A stretch of DNA of 64,000 bases from positions 23,041,001 to 23,105,000 of the forward strand of contig CM050659.1 in NCBI GenBank assembly GCA_027574665.1, given 5' to 3'. Shown here one piece after another: positions 57,101 to 59,408 of this stretch. The notes under the pieces were generated by a model. That model saw nothing but the letters and a program-made list of their open reading frames with translations. It did no database searches and was not told where the DNA came from. Source of the DNA: Rhynochetos jubatus. Taxonomy: Eukaryota > Chordata > Aves > Eurypygiformes > Rhynochetidae. Position 1 is the first letter of the stretch. Every line of letters begins with the position of its first letter. Position numbers and translations under genes: made by a program.

Positions 57101-59408
57101 GTGCAAACCCGGGGGACCTGTGTTGAGGAATAATGCACTGTACTCACCAGAATTACGCTGAATCGCATAGTTTAGCGTCGTAGAGAATGTTTTGAGCACA
57201 GAGAATGAGTTGAGACTGTAAGCTCGAAGTCAGTATTCACTGTGCCTGCACGGAGACGCAGCGCGCCTGTGATGATCTGGAAACCGTTGGGTACAAAAAT
57301 AGGGTTTTGGGAAATACTGTCCGCTGCACAGCGCGGCAGATCTTTACACGCTGTTCAGTTTCTCCGCGCTGAAATTCGGTGGCGTGGAAGCTTCGGCTAA
57401 TCGGCGTGTGCGAATGGAGAGAAAAAAGTAATGAAAGTCGAGGTACACAAGGCCCAACTTCCACAACGTTGGCAAAGACACGTGTGCTCTGTACCCCTGT
57501 TTGCAATGAATTTTCTGGTGTTTTCTCAGGACCTTATTAATCAAGGAAGAGAGAAAGTTGTGGAAGCCACCAACAACGTAACTGCAGCAAGAATTCAGCC
57601 CCTCGAAGACATCATTTCAACCATAGTGAGTGAAATGGATACCTGTAGGTTTAGGTCAGGAGATGGGAACACGTTAAACGTTATCAGGCAAAGAAATTAC
57701 TATTGTGTATGGTCATTGAGCTAGTTAATTGCATTGTTAATTAATATAATATCCAGTTTGTGTTGATCTTCATCCCTGCAGCTTGCAGTAACCTTTAATG
57801 GTAACTAGATGACACAGAGCCTTGGAGGACTAGCAGTTTAGATCCGTAATTATTTGCCATGCTCTGAAAACGCTGACTTTCTGCAGATAAGAATAATAAT
57901 TATACACAAATAAGATGTATTTCCTATATCTCCTCCCTCTTTATCTCCCTTGGGCTGCCACATTTCTTACTTGCTCCCAGTAATCTAGAGGTGATTACCT
58001 TAGTTAGCAGTTGGGAGAACGGCTGACTGGCAGTTCCGATTCTGGTGGAGTACAGTTCTGCATTTACTGGAGGTCGGGCTGTGGTTTAACTCTTGATGGA
58101 ACTCTGAGCATAGCGCAAGACCTCGGTTACTGCTGTGCATTTGTGAAAACGACTGGTGCCAAGAAAGTTTTGGGTTCTATTCCTTTTCAGTGGAAAGAAA
58201 ACGTGACGCTGACGGAGAGCCAAGTGCAGGCCCTGGCACTAAGCAGACAGGCCAGCCAGGAGCTGGATGTCAAGCGCCGAGAAGCCATCTATAACGATGT
58301 CCTTACTAAACAGCAGATGGTAAAGTACCTAATATTTATTTGATTGACTGCCCACGCTTGAGCTGGGATGCTGAGTGAGGACTTTGCGTGTGCGTGTTCG
58401 TAAACGAGAGGTACGTGGTGGGGTACATCAGGGTGTACTTACAGACCGTGTGCTTGCTGGCGTGGTGTAACGCTACGTGTGACGTAACTCCGGGAGGCGG
58501 CGACTCGTGCAGTGTGTTGGAGCGTGCTGCTCGGCCTCCGTGAAGGAGGCTCCCTGAGAAGCGCACGGAAACAGAAACTACTCGCCAGATTCTTGTAGTT
58601 GGAAGTAGTTTGCTTGAAGGTCATGAGGCTTAAAGAGAAACCTGATTCCCGGAGCTCGGAAGGCAGCTTAGGAAACACACATCTTAGTGTTGCAACGGGC
58701 TGGTTTTAGCTTAGAAGGATTTTGCAAAACCCAAAAGTTGCCCAGGTGCTCAGTGGGGGAGTTTGCTCTGAGGCAAACCAACCTGTCCGTGTGCAGGACG
58801 TTCAGAGGGAAGATAAATGGTACCTGATGAATAAGGCAGCTCATACCTGGGAAGATTCTCACAGCACGGTGCCTGTTGCCGTAGCAACCTACCTAAATGC
58901 TGTGCAATACAACAGGCAAGTCCTAAGAGAACTTTGCCCCAAATGGTGTTACTGAACGGTTTCTGCAGTAATCAGCTCGCGAATGCCACCACATTAGTGA
59001 TGGTGCTAACAATGGTGCGTTTTTCCTTCAGCCGTGCTATCCCTAACAAATCGATTTTAACTCTGAACTTGATACGTGCGGCGTGTAGGCGGGTCAGGCG
59101 CTCACACCAGCTCTGCTTTCCCTCCACAGTTGATCAGTTGTGTTCAGCGGATACTCATGAACAGAAGACTACAGCAGCAGTACAATCAGCAGCAGCAGCA
59201 GCAGATGTCCTACCAGCAAGCAGCAATGAGTCATCTCATGATGCCAAAGCCTCCAAATTTAATCATGAATCCTTCCAACTACCAACAGATAGATATGAGA
59301 GGAATGTATCAGTCAGTGTCCGGTGGTATGCAGCCACCGCCGTTACAACGAGCACCACCCCCAATGAGAGGCAAAAATCCAGGGCCTTCCCAAGGGAAAT
59401 CAATGTGA
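39..59408 (+). CDS. ATRX: ATRX chromatin remodeller, 3' 31 exons (5' part outside window)
   Basis: This is a SNF2-family ATPase that works in the nucleus with DAXX to deposit histone H3.3 at heterochromatin, telomeres and repeats (family knowledge). Joining 31 GT-AG exons gives one open frame of 2,347 residues ending at TGA 59406-59408, with no frameshift. Order: N-terminal region, ADD zinc module (exons 7-9), a long Lys/Ser/Glu-rich disordered part (exon 9), acidic and basic linkers, then the two ATPase lobes: motif I MGLGKT (exon 17), motif II DEGH (exon 20), motif [12 protein letters not shown] (exon 20), motifs V-VI ending in FRVYRFGQ (exon 29). A Gln-rich tail closes the protein. The first base at 39 completes a codon begun upstream, so the start codon and about 80 residues are missing. 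Human ATRX has 2,492 residues, so this orthologue is slightly shorter. Exon numbers follow the human 35-exon scheme by counting back from the last exon. Identity is very secure; exact boundaries were placed by reading frame and splice motifs. Confidence 0.98.
164..1399 (+). other. ATRX intron 5
   Basis: GT-AG intron of 1.2 kb. It contains a short alternating purine-pyrimidine imperfect palindrome at 296-326; otherwise I see only AT-rich unique sequence. Confidence 0.9.
1400..1519 (+). CDS. ATRX: ATRX exon 6 (skippable)
   Basis: Acceptor ATTCTAG, donor GTAAAT. Encodes [20 protein letters not shown] followed by a basic end, KKRG. The exon is 120 bases and both ends are phase 1, so skipping it keeps the frame. 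The homologous human exon (38 residues) is the one left out of the common shorter isoform. The intron sequence upstream happens to be open with an ATG at 1345, but that is not a real start. Confidence 0.95.
3363..3402. repeat. 20-bp tandem duplication
   Basis: Two adjacent 20-bp copies differ only at the first base; the unit core is GTAGTAATAGAACTCTAGC. It lies deep in intron 6 with no sign of function. Confidence 0.9.
4615..4653 (+). repeat. A/C-rich low-complexity tract
   Basis: Runs of A broken by CC and CCCCC (CAAAA/CCAAA-like). Similar tracts recur at 12296-12355, 18942-18980, 35747-35784 and 40304-40341. Confidence 0.8.
5187..5296 (+). CDS. ATRX: ATRX exon 7: start of ADD domain
   Basis: Acceptor CTATAG, donor GTATGT. 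Reads [20 protein letters not shown] and ends LKVLICK. It supplies the first Cys pair (CTAC) and the first Cys of the second pair of the GATA-like zinc finger in the ADD module. In mammals the ADD module binds the H3 tail unmethylated at K4 and trimethylated at K9. Leaves in phase 0. Confidence 0.97.
5297..7371 (+). other. ATRX intron 7
   Basis: GT-AG intron of 2.1 kb. I see no clear repeat or RNA gene. A two-copy TTAGGG run at 6250-6263 is too short to mean anything. Confidence 0.88.
7372..7439 (+). CDS. ATRX: ATRX exon 8: middle of ADD domain
   Basis: 68-base exon encoding [20 protein letters not shown] followed by QC and two bases of an Arg codon. The Cys in TCYKYY completes the GATA-like finger; the final Cys opens the PHD-like finger. 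Donor GTGAGT is strong. Confidence 0.97.
7440..8389 (+). other. ATRX intron 8
   Basis: GT-AG intron of 0.95 kb; AT-rich, nothing else recognised. Confidence 0.9.
8390..11319 (+). CDS. ATRX: ATRX exon 9: PHD half of ADD plus large disordered region
   Basis: A single 2,930-base exon. It opens with the PHD-like finger ([19 protein letters not shown], then KKC and CYIC) and the ADD C-terminal helix region ([20 protein letters not shown]). About 800 residues rich in Lys, Ser, Glu and Asp follow. Within it are LIVKL at 9483-9497, an LxVxL-type HP1 chromoshadow-binding motif; [14 protein letters not shown] near 9690-9730; several KRKRKSS-type basic clusters that could act as nuclear-localisation signals; and a degenerate tandem repeat (10356-11180). 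The end, GSSDEQK-MPVTENL-LS, matches the stretch that contacts DAXX in mammals. The donor GTGTGC after TCATCAG is weak but fixed by the frame of exon 10. Reading past the donor gives a stop within 40 bases, so use of this splice is required for the full protein. Confidence 0.98.
10356..11180 (+). repeat. Six degenerate Ser-acidic/Lys protein repeats within exon 9
   Basis: Units start at 10356, 10506, 10623, 10773, 10920 and 11064, with lengths 50, 39, 50, 49, 48 and 39 residues. Each begins with an acidic serine block ([25 protein letters not shown] and similar) and ends with a Lys-rich block ([10 protein letters not shown] and similar). A partial seventh acidic block follows at 11181 (SSSSSDKEE). 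The blocks contain many S-x-x-D/E sites of casein-kinase-2 type. Confidence 0.75.
12296..12355 (+). repeat. A/C-rich low-complexity tract
   Basis: CCAACC and CCAAAC motifs separated by A runs, like the tracts in introns 6, 10, 19 and 22. Confidence 0.75.
12500..12753 (+). mobile_element. ERVL-like LTR, 3' fragment
   Basis: Shares with the fuller copy at 36128-36674 the landmarks CCCTTTGGTCA, GGCTGTGTCCCCTCCCA, a CTTGAC block, AGCACAAATCCA and the end CTATCCCAACTAAAACCAGCA. The 5' half is missing and the match is diverged, so this is an old, non-coding remnant in the same sense as ATRX. Confidence 0.75.
12890..13140 (+). mobile_element. CR1 LINE 3' end, diverged
   Basis: Typical CR1 landmarks in order: AAATTCTTCACC-TGAGG, CTGGTTGCCCAG, CAAGGCCCTGAG, GTTGGAGTAGATAAC-TCCAGAGGTC, CTTCCAACC, and the terminal octamer-like repeat TTCTATGATTCTATG. 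5'-truncated, no coding capacity. Confidence 0.85.
14333..14408 (+). CDS. ATRX: ATRX exon 10: acidic segment
   Basis: 76-base exon encoding [20 protein letters not shown] and DPENR. Human has DEALSKSVPVTVDDDDDDNDPENR at this place. The donor GTATGATA departs from the GTRAGT consensus, which fits inefficient splicing (see the following tail). Confidence 0.95.
14409..14622 (+). other. Candidate read-through coding tail of a truncated isoform (ATRXt-like)
   Basis: If intron 10 is retained, the frame stays open for 70 further codons after Arg and stops at TAA 14620-14622. The tail has 24 Lys/Arg against 3 acidic residues. It contains an AT-hook-like core, [11 protein letters not shown], starting at 14452. 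The DNA here is richer in CpG and arginine CGN codons than the intron beyond it. In human and mouse a truncated ATRX (ATRXt), which has the ADD but no ATPase, forms by retention of an intron at about this point and use of an intronic poly(A) site; published exon numbers differ by scheme. Whether this tail is the avian counterpart is inference. Confidence 0.55.
14875..14880 (+). terminator. Possible intronic poly(A) signal
   Basis: AATAAA 253 bases beyond the stop of the candidate read-through tail. Further AATAAA hexamers lie at 15120-15125 and 16023-16028. Any could end a truncated transcript; the sequence alone cannot choose. Confidence 0.35.
14986..15090. repeat. Ancient palindromic amniote-type repeat relic
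   Basis: Begins GGCCCTGATTCTACAAGCA and ends AAGTCTTTGCATAGG, resembling from memory the two ends of a self-complementary element common in turtle and crocodile DNA. Too diverged for a family name. Confidence 0.35.
16560..16565 (+). terminator. Possible intronic poly(A) signal for truncated ATRX
   Basis: TGCAATAAATTTTTG followed by a T-rich stretch (TTTTTCTTGTCC). A transcript ending near 16590 would carry about 2 kb of 3' UTR after the candidate tail, roughly in line with the 7-kb ATRXt mRNA of mammals. Confidence 0.4.
17420..17590 (-). mobile_element. MIR/CORE-SINE-like relic
   Basis: Contains AAGGCGCTGTGTAAATAA, then ATGTGACATGCTCAAGGTCA and CAGTGACAGAAGTGGG-GAAATGCAGGG. These match in order the minus-strand landmarks of MIR-type SINEs. 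Very diverged; a shared LINE tail is an alternative. Confidence 0.45.
18942..18980 (+). repeat. A/C-rich low-complexity tract
   Basis: AAAACAAAAG followed by CCCAACAACAAACACCCC and a C run; same style as the other A/C tracts. Confidence 0.7.
20877..21007 (+). CDS. ATRX: ATRX exon 11
   Basis: Encodes [20 protein letters not shown] then [20 protein letters not shown]. Near-identical to mammals. Acidic serine clusters are typical CK2 targets. Phase 2 in, phase 1 out; donor GTGAGC. Confidence 0.97.
21008..21518 (+). other. ATRX intron 11
   Basis: 511-bp GT-AG intron. Retention would add only a short tail before TAG at 21046-21048, and I see no AATAAA inside, so it is a poorer candidate for a truncated isoform than intron 10. 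Confidence 0.88.
21519..21698 (+). CDS. ATRX: ATRX exon 12
   Basis: Encodes [20 protein letters not shown], then [20 protein letters not shown] and a basic end. The [24 protein letters not shown] block is unchanged from remembered human ATRX; the acidic start has diverged. Confidence 0.97.
21699..23367 (+). other. ATRX intron 12
   Basis: GT-AG intron of 1.7 kb. No repeat family or RNA gene recognised; two overlapping minus-strand open frames near 22.0-22.4 kb have no known protein signature. Confidence 0.88.
23368..23461 (+). CDS. ATRX: ATRX exon 13
   Basis: Encodes [20 protein letters not shown] then [12 protein letters not shown]. Acidic serine-rich linker matching the human exon. Phase 1 in, phase 2 out. 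Confidence 0.96.
23462..23997 (+). other. ATRX intron 13
   Basis: 536-bp GT-AG intron. It has a G-rich run near 23837-23846 and a long T tract before the acceptor; nothing else seen. Confidence 0.9.
23998..24106 (+). CDS. ATRX: ATRX exon 14
   Basis: Encodes [20 protein letters not shown] then [16 protein letters not shown]. The [10 protein letters not shown] cluster is a likely nuclear-localisation signal. Leaves in phase 0. Confidence 0.96.
24107..24739 (+). other. ATRX intron 14
   Basis: 633-bp GT-AG intron; no repeats or other features recognised. Confidence 0.9.
24740..24919 (+). CDS. ATRX: ATRX exon 15
   Basis: Begins [20 protein letters not shown], continues through a basic stretch, and ends in the charged helix [18 protein letters not shown], likely coiled coil. 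Human has a glutamate run of more than 20 residues between SNS and DENDD; here only EDED remains. 60 codons, phase 0 on both sides. Confidence 0.97.
24920..25321 (+). other. ATRX intron 15
   Basis: 402-bp GT-AG intron; nothing beyond splice signals seen. Confidence 0.9.
25322..25463 (+). CDS. ATRX: ATRX exon 16: entry into ATPase domain
   Basis: Encodes [20 protein letters not shown] and ends [11 protein letters not shown]. The LKPHQVDG end joins VQFMWD in exon 17 and forms the Q-motif-like start of the SNF2 core. Confidence 0.97.
25464..26620 (+). other. ATRX intron 16
   Basis: 1.16-kb GT-AG intron, most of it apparently an old minus-strand CR1 copy (25658-26565). Confidence 0.85.
25658..26565 (-). 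mobile_element. Old CR1 LINE relic, antisense
   Basis: Antisense CR1 landmarks, diverged but in order: AAGTTGGAAGAGTCCTCAGA-TCATCT near the start, GGAGGTGCCCAGAACC and CTGAGTGTAGCACAGTGGAATACAACT in the middle, and ATCACAGTCATCTGCA-TCTGTG downstream. No open coding frame remains. The limits are approximate. Confidence 0.55.
26621..26730 (+). CDS. ATRX: ATRX exon 17: ATPase motif I
   Basis: Encodes [20 protein letters not shown] then [21 protein letters not shown] is the Walker A ATP-binding loop; its Lys contacts ATP phosphates in SNF2 proteins. Donor GTAAGA is strong. Confidence 0.98.
26731..31212 (+). other. ATRX intron 17
   Basis: 4.5-kb GT-AG intron that splits the ATPase between motifs I and Ia. 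Its centre (27720-29520) carries antisense coding-like debris; the rest shows no recognised repeat. Confidence 0.87.
27720..29520 (-). pseudogene. Unidentified antisense coding-like debris
   Basis: Read on the minus strand, several adjoining stretches look coding-like but are split by stops and frame changes: a Lys/Ser-rich piece ([20 protein letters not shown] near 29.4 kb), [20 protein letters not shown] near 28.97 kb, a 61-codon piece with [20 protein letters not shown] (28695-28880), a helix-like piece with [14 protein letters not shown] (about 28.66 kb) and a 127-codon piece (27920-28303). I cannot name a parent gene. It may be a decayed retrocopy, a decayed retroelement or chance. Confidence 0.25.
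31213..31359 (+). CDS. ATRX: ATRX exon 18: ATPase motif Ia
   Basis: Encodes [20 protein letters not shown] then [28 protein letters not shown] is motif Ia. 49 whole codons; donor GTATAA is weak. Confidence 0.98.
31566..31743 (+). CDS. ATRX: ATRX exon 19
   Basis: Encodes [20 protein letters not shown] then [20 protein letters not shown] and ends FNKALVDPG. Matches the mammalian region between motifs Ia and II. The preceding intron is only 206 bp. Confidence 0.98.
33410..33795 (+). mobile_element. Old CR1 LINE relic
   Basis: The end reads GGGACTAAATGATCCCTTGA then GGTCCCTTTAAGTGTTACATTCCTTTGTGATG, a diverged CR1 3' terminus. Upstream lies the usual TTTAAATTAGGTATTA landmark. The left limit is uncertain. 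Confidence 0.5.
35464..35528 (+). other. Candidate alternative (poison) exon in intron 19
   Basis: A good acceptor (TTTTCCGTTTTCTTTAG) ends at 35463. Joined to exon 19 the frame continues [21 protein letters not shown] and stops at TGA 35526-35528. Inclusion would truncate ATRX just before the DEGH box. No GT donor follows the stop closely and no AATAAA is evident, so it may be decoy sequence. Confidence 0.25.
35747..35784 (+). repeat. A/C-rich low-complexity tract
   Basis: AAAAAAATACCAAAACCAAA followed by more CCAAAAC units, preceded by a short (CA)n run at 35731-35745. Confidence 0.75.
35882..36019 (+). CDS. ATRX: ATRX exon 20: ATPase motifs II and III
   Basis: Encodes [20 protein letters not shown] then [20 protein letters not shown] and NNLIE. 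DEGH is the Walker B box that coordinates Mg-[12 protein letters not shown] is motif III. Identical to remembered human sequence. Confidence 0.98.
36020..37507 (+). other. ATRX intron 20
   Basis: 1.5-kb GT-AG intron; over a third is an ERVL-like LTR (36128-36674). The rest has no recognised feature. Confidence 0.9.
36128..36674 (+). mobile_element. Solo ERVL-like LTR
   Basis: Starts TGTTGTGGCTTAACCCCGGC and ends AACCAGCACA, with GGGATGGGGGAGAGAATCAG and a CAGTTTAATAGA block near the 5' side and CCCTTTGGTCATTTGGGGTCA later. This is the layout of a widespread avian ERVL-type LTR. A 20-bp block (GAGATGAAGACAGTTTAATA) is tandemly duplicated at 36240-36280. Flanking bases TATCG and TATGA are only a partial match for a 5-bp target duplication. 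No internal viral genes are present. Confidence 0.85.
37508..37683 (+). CDS. ATRX: ATRX exon 21
   Basis: Encodes [20 protein letters not shown] then [20 protein letters not shown] and ends YEMLAGCVQ. Matches the segment after motif III. Phase 1 in, phase 0 out. Confidence 0.98.
37684..39389 (+). other. ATRX intron 21
   Basis: 1.7-kb GT-AG intron. A GC-rich patch at 38690-38815 has a loosely repeated GGCAGGCGGGTT-like motif; otherwise nothing recognised. Confidence 0.88.
39390..39507 (+). CDS. ATRX: ATRX exon 22
   Basis: Encodes [20 protein letters not shown] then [19 protein letters not shown]. Matches the human exon with small changes. Donor GTACGT. Confidence 0.98.
39508..42055 (+). other. 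ATRX intron 22
   Basis: 2.5-kb GT-AG intron; apart from an A/C-rich tract (40304-40341) nothing recognised. Confidence 0.88.
40304..40341 (+). repeat. A/C-rich low-complexity tract
   Basis: AAAAAAATATAAAATAACCA followed by AACCAAACCC-type units and a C run. Confidence 0.7.
42056..42186 (+). CDS. ATRX: ATRX exon 23
   Basis: Encodes [20 protein letters not shown] then [20 protein letters not shown] and KENK. It contains the conserved IWTHPWCLQ segment of the SNF2 linker between lobes. Phase 0 out. Confidence 0.97.
42477..42565 (+). CDS. ATRX: ATRX exon 24
   Basis: Encodes [20 protein letters not shown] then [10 protein letters not shown]: an acidic insert between the two ATPase lobes. The acceptor is the unusual TTTTGAG|GG with C/T tract TTCTTTTCTCTTT. 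Confidence 0.96.
42612..42752 (-). mobile_element. CR1 LINE tail, antisense
   Basis: Reads ATAGAATCACAGAATCACAG, GGTTTGGGTTGGAAGGGACC, AGATCATCTAGTTCC, and CCAGCCTGGCCTTGGACACT, to GGGGCACCCACAG. This is a clean CR1 3' end inserted in the 309-bp intron 24, taking up almost half of it. Confidence 0.92.
42875..43047 (+). CDS. ATRX: ATRX exon 25
   Basis: Encodes [20 protein letters not shown] then [20 protein letters not shown] and ends SVTKSDE. Lys/Ser-rich inter-lobe insert ending in the conserved [14 protein letters not shown]. Donor GTGGGC is weak. Confidence 0.96.
43048..44592 (+). other. ATRX intron 25
   Basis: 1.5-kb GT-AG intron; no recognised repeats. A T tract and TAATAG precede exon 26. 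Confidence 0.9.
44593..44746 (+). CDS. ATRX: ATRX exon 26
   Basis: Encodes [20 protein letters not shown] then [20 protein letters not shown] and [11 protein letters not shown]. Start of the second RecA-like lobe ([12 protein letters not shown]). Donor GTAAGT. Confidence 0.97.
45014..45117 (+). CDS. ATRX: ATRX exon 27: ATPase motif IV
   Basis: Encodes [20 protein letters not shown] then [22 protein letters not shown] is motif IV. The loop [11 protein letters not shown] is one residue shorter than the human loop as I recall it. Confidence 0.97.
45118..46046 (+). other. ATRX intron 27
   Basis: 0.93-kb GT-AG intron; about 30% is an ERVL-like LTR fragment (45207-45489). Confidence 0.9.
45207..45489 (+). 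mobile_element. ERVL-like LTR, 3' fragment
   Basis: Very similar to 36395-36674: CCCCAGCTTGACACGCTGAG, GGCCATACGGTCTGGGATAT, CCCTTTGGTCAGCTGGGGTC, TCAGCACTGCTCAGCAGTAA and the end CCAAACCAGCACC. 5'-truncated, same strand, no coding. Confidence 0.87.
46047..46155 (+). CDS. ATRX: ATRX exon 28
   Basis: Encodes [20 protein letters not shown] then [36 protein letters not shown] is the strongly conserved lobe-2 segment. Confidence 0.98.
46156..47225 (+). other. ATRX intron 28
   Basis: 1.07-kb GT-AG intron with an antisense CR1 tail at 46605-46750; nothing else recognised. Confidence 0.9.
46605..46750 (-). mobile_element. CR1 LINE tail, antisense
   Basis: AATCACAGAATGGTTTGGGT, TAAAGATCATCTAGTTCCCT, GCCTGGCCTTGGACACTTCC and CACAGCTCCTCTGGGCAA. 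Nearly the same sequence as the copy in intron 24. Confidence 0.92.
47226..47403 (+). CDS. ATRX: ATRX exon 29: ATPase motifs V and VI
   Basis: Encodes [20 protein letters not shown] then [20 protein letters not shown] and [19 protein letters not shown]. Motif V ([11 protein letters not shown]) and motif VI (FRVYRFGQ) with its arginine fingers are intact. Confidence 0.98.
47404..48709 (+). other. ATRX intron 29
   Basis: 1.3-kb GT-AG intron. A minus-strand open stretch near 47.64-48.0 kb has no recognised product; no repeat family seen. Confidence 0.88.
48710..48904 (+). CDS. ATRX: ATRX exon 30
   Basis: Encodes [20 protein letters not shown] then [20 protein letters not shown] and ends [12 protein letters not shown]. 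This is the conserved end of the helicase region; 65 whole codons. Donor GTAAGT. Confidence 0.98.
49615..49752 (-). mobile_element. CR1 LINE tail, antisense
   Basis: TAGAATCACGGAATGGTTAG, GGTTGGAAGGGACCTTAAAG, CATGGGCAGGGACACCCTCC and CAGCCTGGCCTTGAA. A different subgroup from the intron 24 and 28 copies, because it retains the CATGGGCAGGG block. Confidence 0.9.
52597..52726 (+). mobile_element. CR1 LINE tail
   Basis: Begins CCAAGGCCAGGCTGGATGAG, then CTTGGAGCAACCTGGGCTAG, CCCTGCCCATGGCAGGGGGT and ends GTCCCTTCCAACCCAAACCA followed by TCCTGTGATTCTGTGA. Standard CR1 3' end in ATRX sense. Confidence 0.92.
54173..54249. repeat. Imperfect long hairpin
   Basis: Outer arms AAGCAAACAG and CTGTTTGCTT are perfectly complementary (10 bp). 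Inside are partial TTT/GCA pairings and a second 7-bp stem, ACACCGG with CCGGTGT, around a loop of about 13 bases. It could be a small inverted-repeat element or a structured RNA. Confidence 0.6.
55359..55508 (+). CDS. ATRX: ATRX exon 31
   Basis: Encodes [20 protein letters not shown] then [20 protein letters not shown] and [10 protein letters not shown]. The charged helix matches the human exon. 50 whole codons. Confidence 0.98.
55509..56662 (+). other. ATRX intron 31
   Basis: 1.15-kb GT-AG intron; no recognised features. Confidence 0.9.
56663..56788 (+). CDS. ATRX: ATRX exon 32
   Basis: Encodes [20 protein letters not shown] then [20 protein letters not shown] and LE. 42 codons, phase 0 on both sides; matches the human exon with a few substitutions. 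Confidence 0.98.
56789..57529 (+). other. ATRX intron 32
   Basis: 741-bp GT-AG intron; relatively rich in CpG, no recognised feature. Confidence 0.9.
57530..57625 (+). CDS. ATRX: ATRX exon 33
   Basis: Encodes [20 protein letters not shown] then [12 protein letters not shown]. 32 whole codons. Human reads [20 protein letters not shown] here. Confidence 0.97.
57626..58190 (+). other. ATRX intron 33
   Basis: 565-bp GT-AG intron; nothing recognised. Confidence 0.9.
58191..58319 (+). CDS. ATRX: ATRX exon 34
   Basis: Encodes [20 protein letters not shown] then [20 protein letters not shown] and QQM. 43 whole codons. Confidence 0.98.
58320..59129 (+). other. ATRX intron 34
   Basis: 810-bp GT-AG intron; CpG-richer than upstream introns, no recognised repeat. 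Confidence 0.9.
59130..59408 (+). CDS. ATRX: ATRX exon 35, coding part, with stop
   Basis: Encodes [20 protein letters not shown], a six-Gln run, then [20 protein letters not shown] and a Pro-rich end closing [10 protein letters not shown] and TGA. Very close to the human C terminus. The Gln run is encoded by CAG only, so it may vary in length. Confidence 0.98.
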   Translation: MISCVQRILMNRRLQQQYNQQQQQQMSYQQAAMSHLMMPKPPNLIMNPSNYQQIDMRGMYQSVSGGMQPPPLQRAPPPMRGKNPGPSQGKSM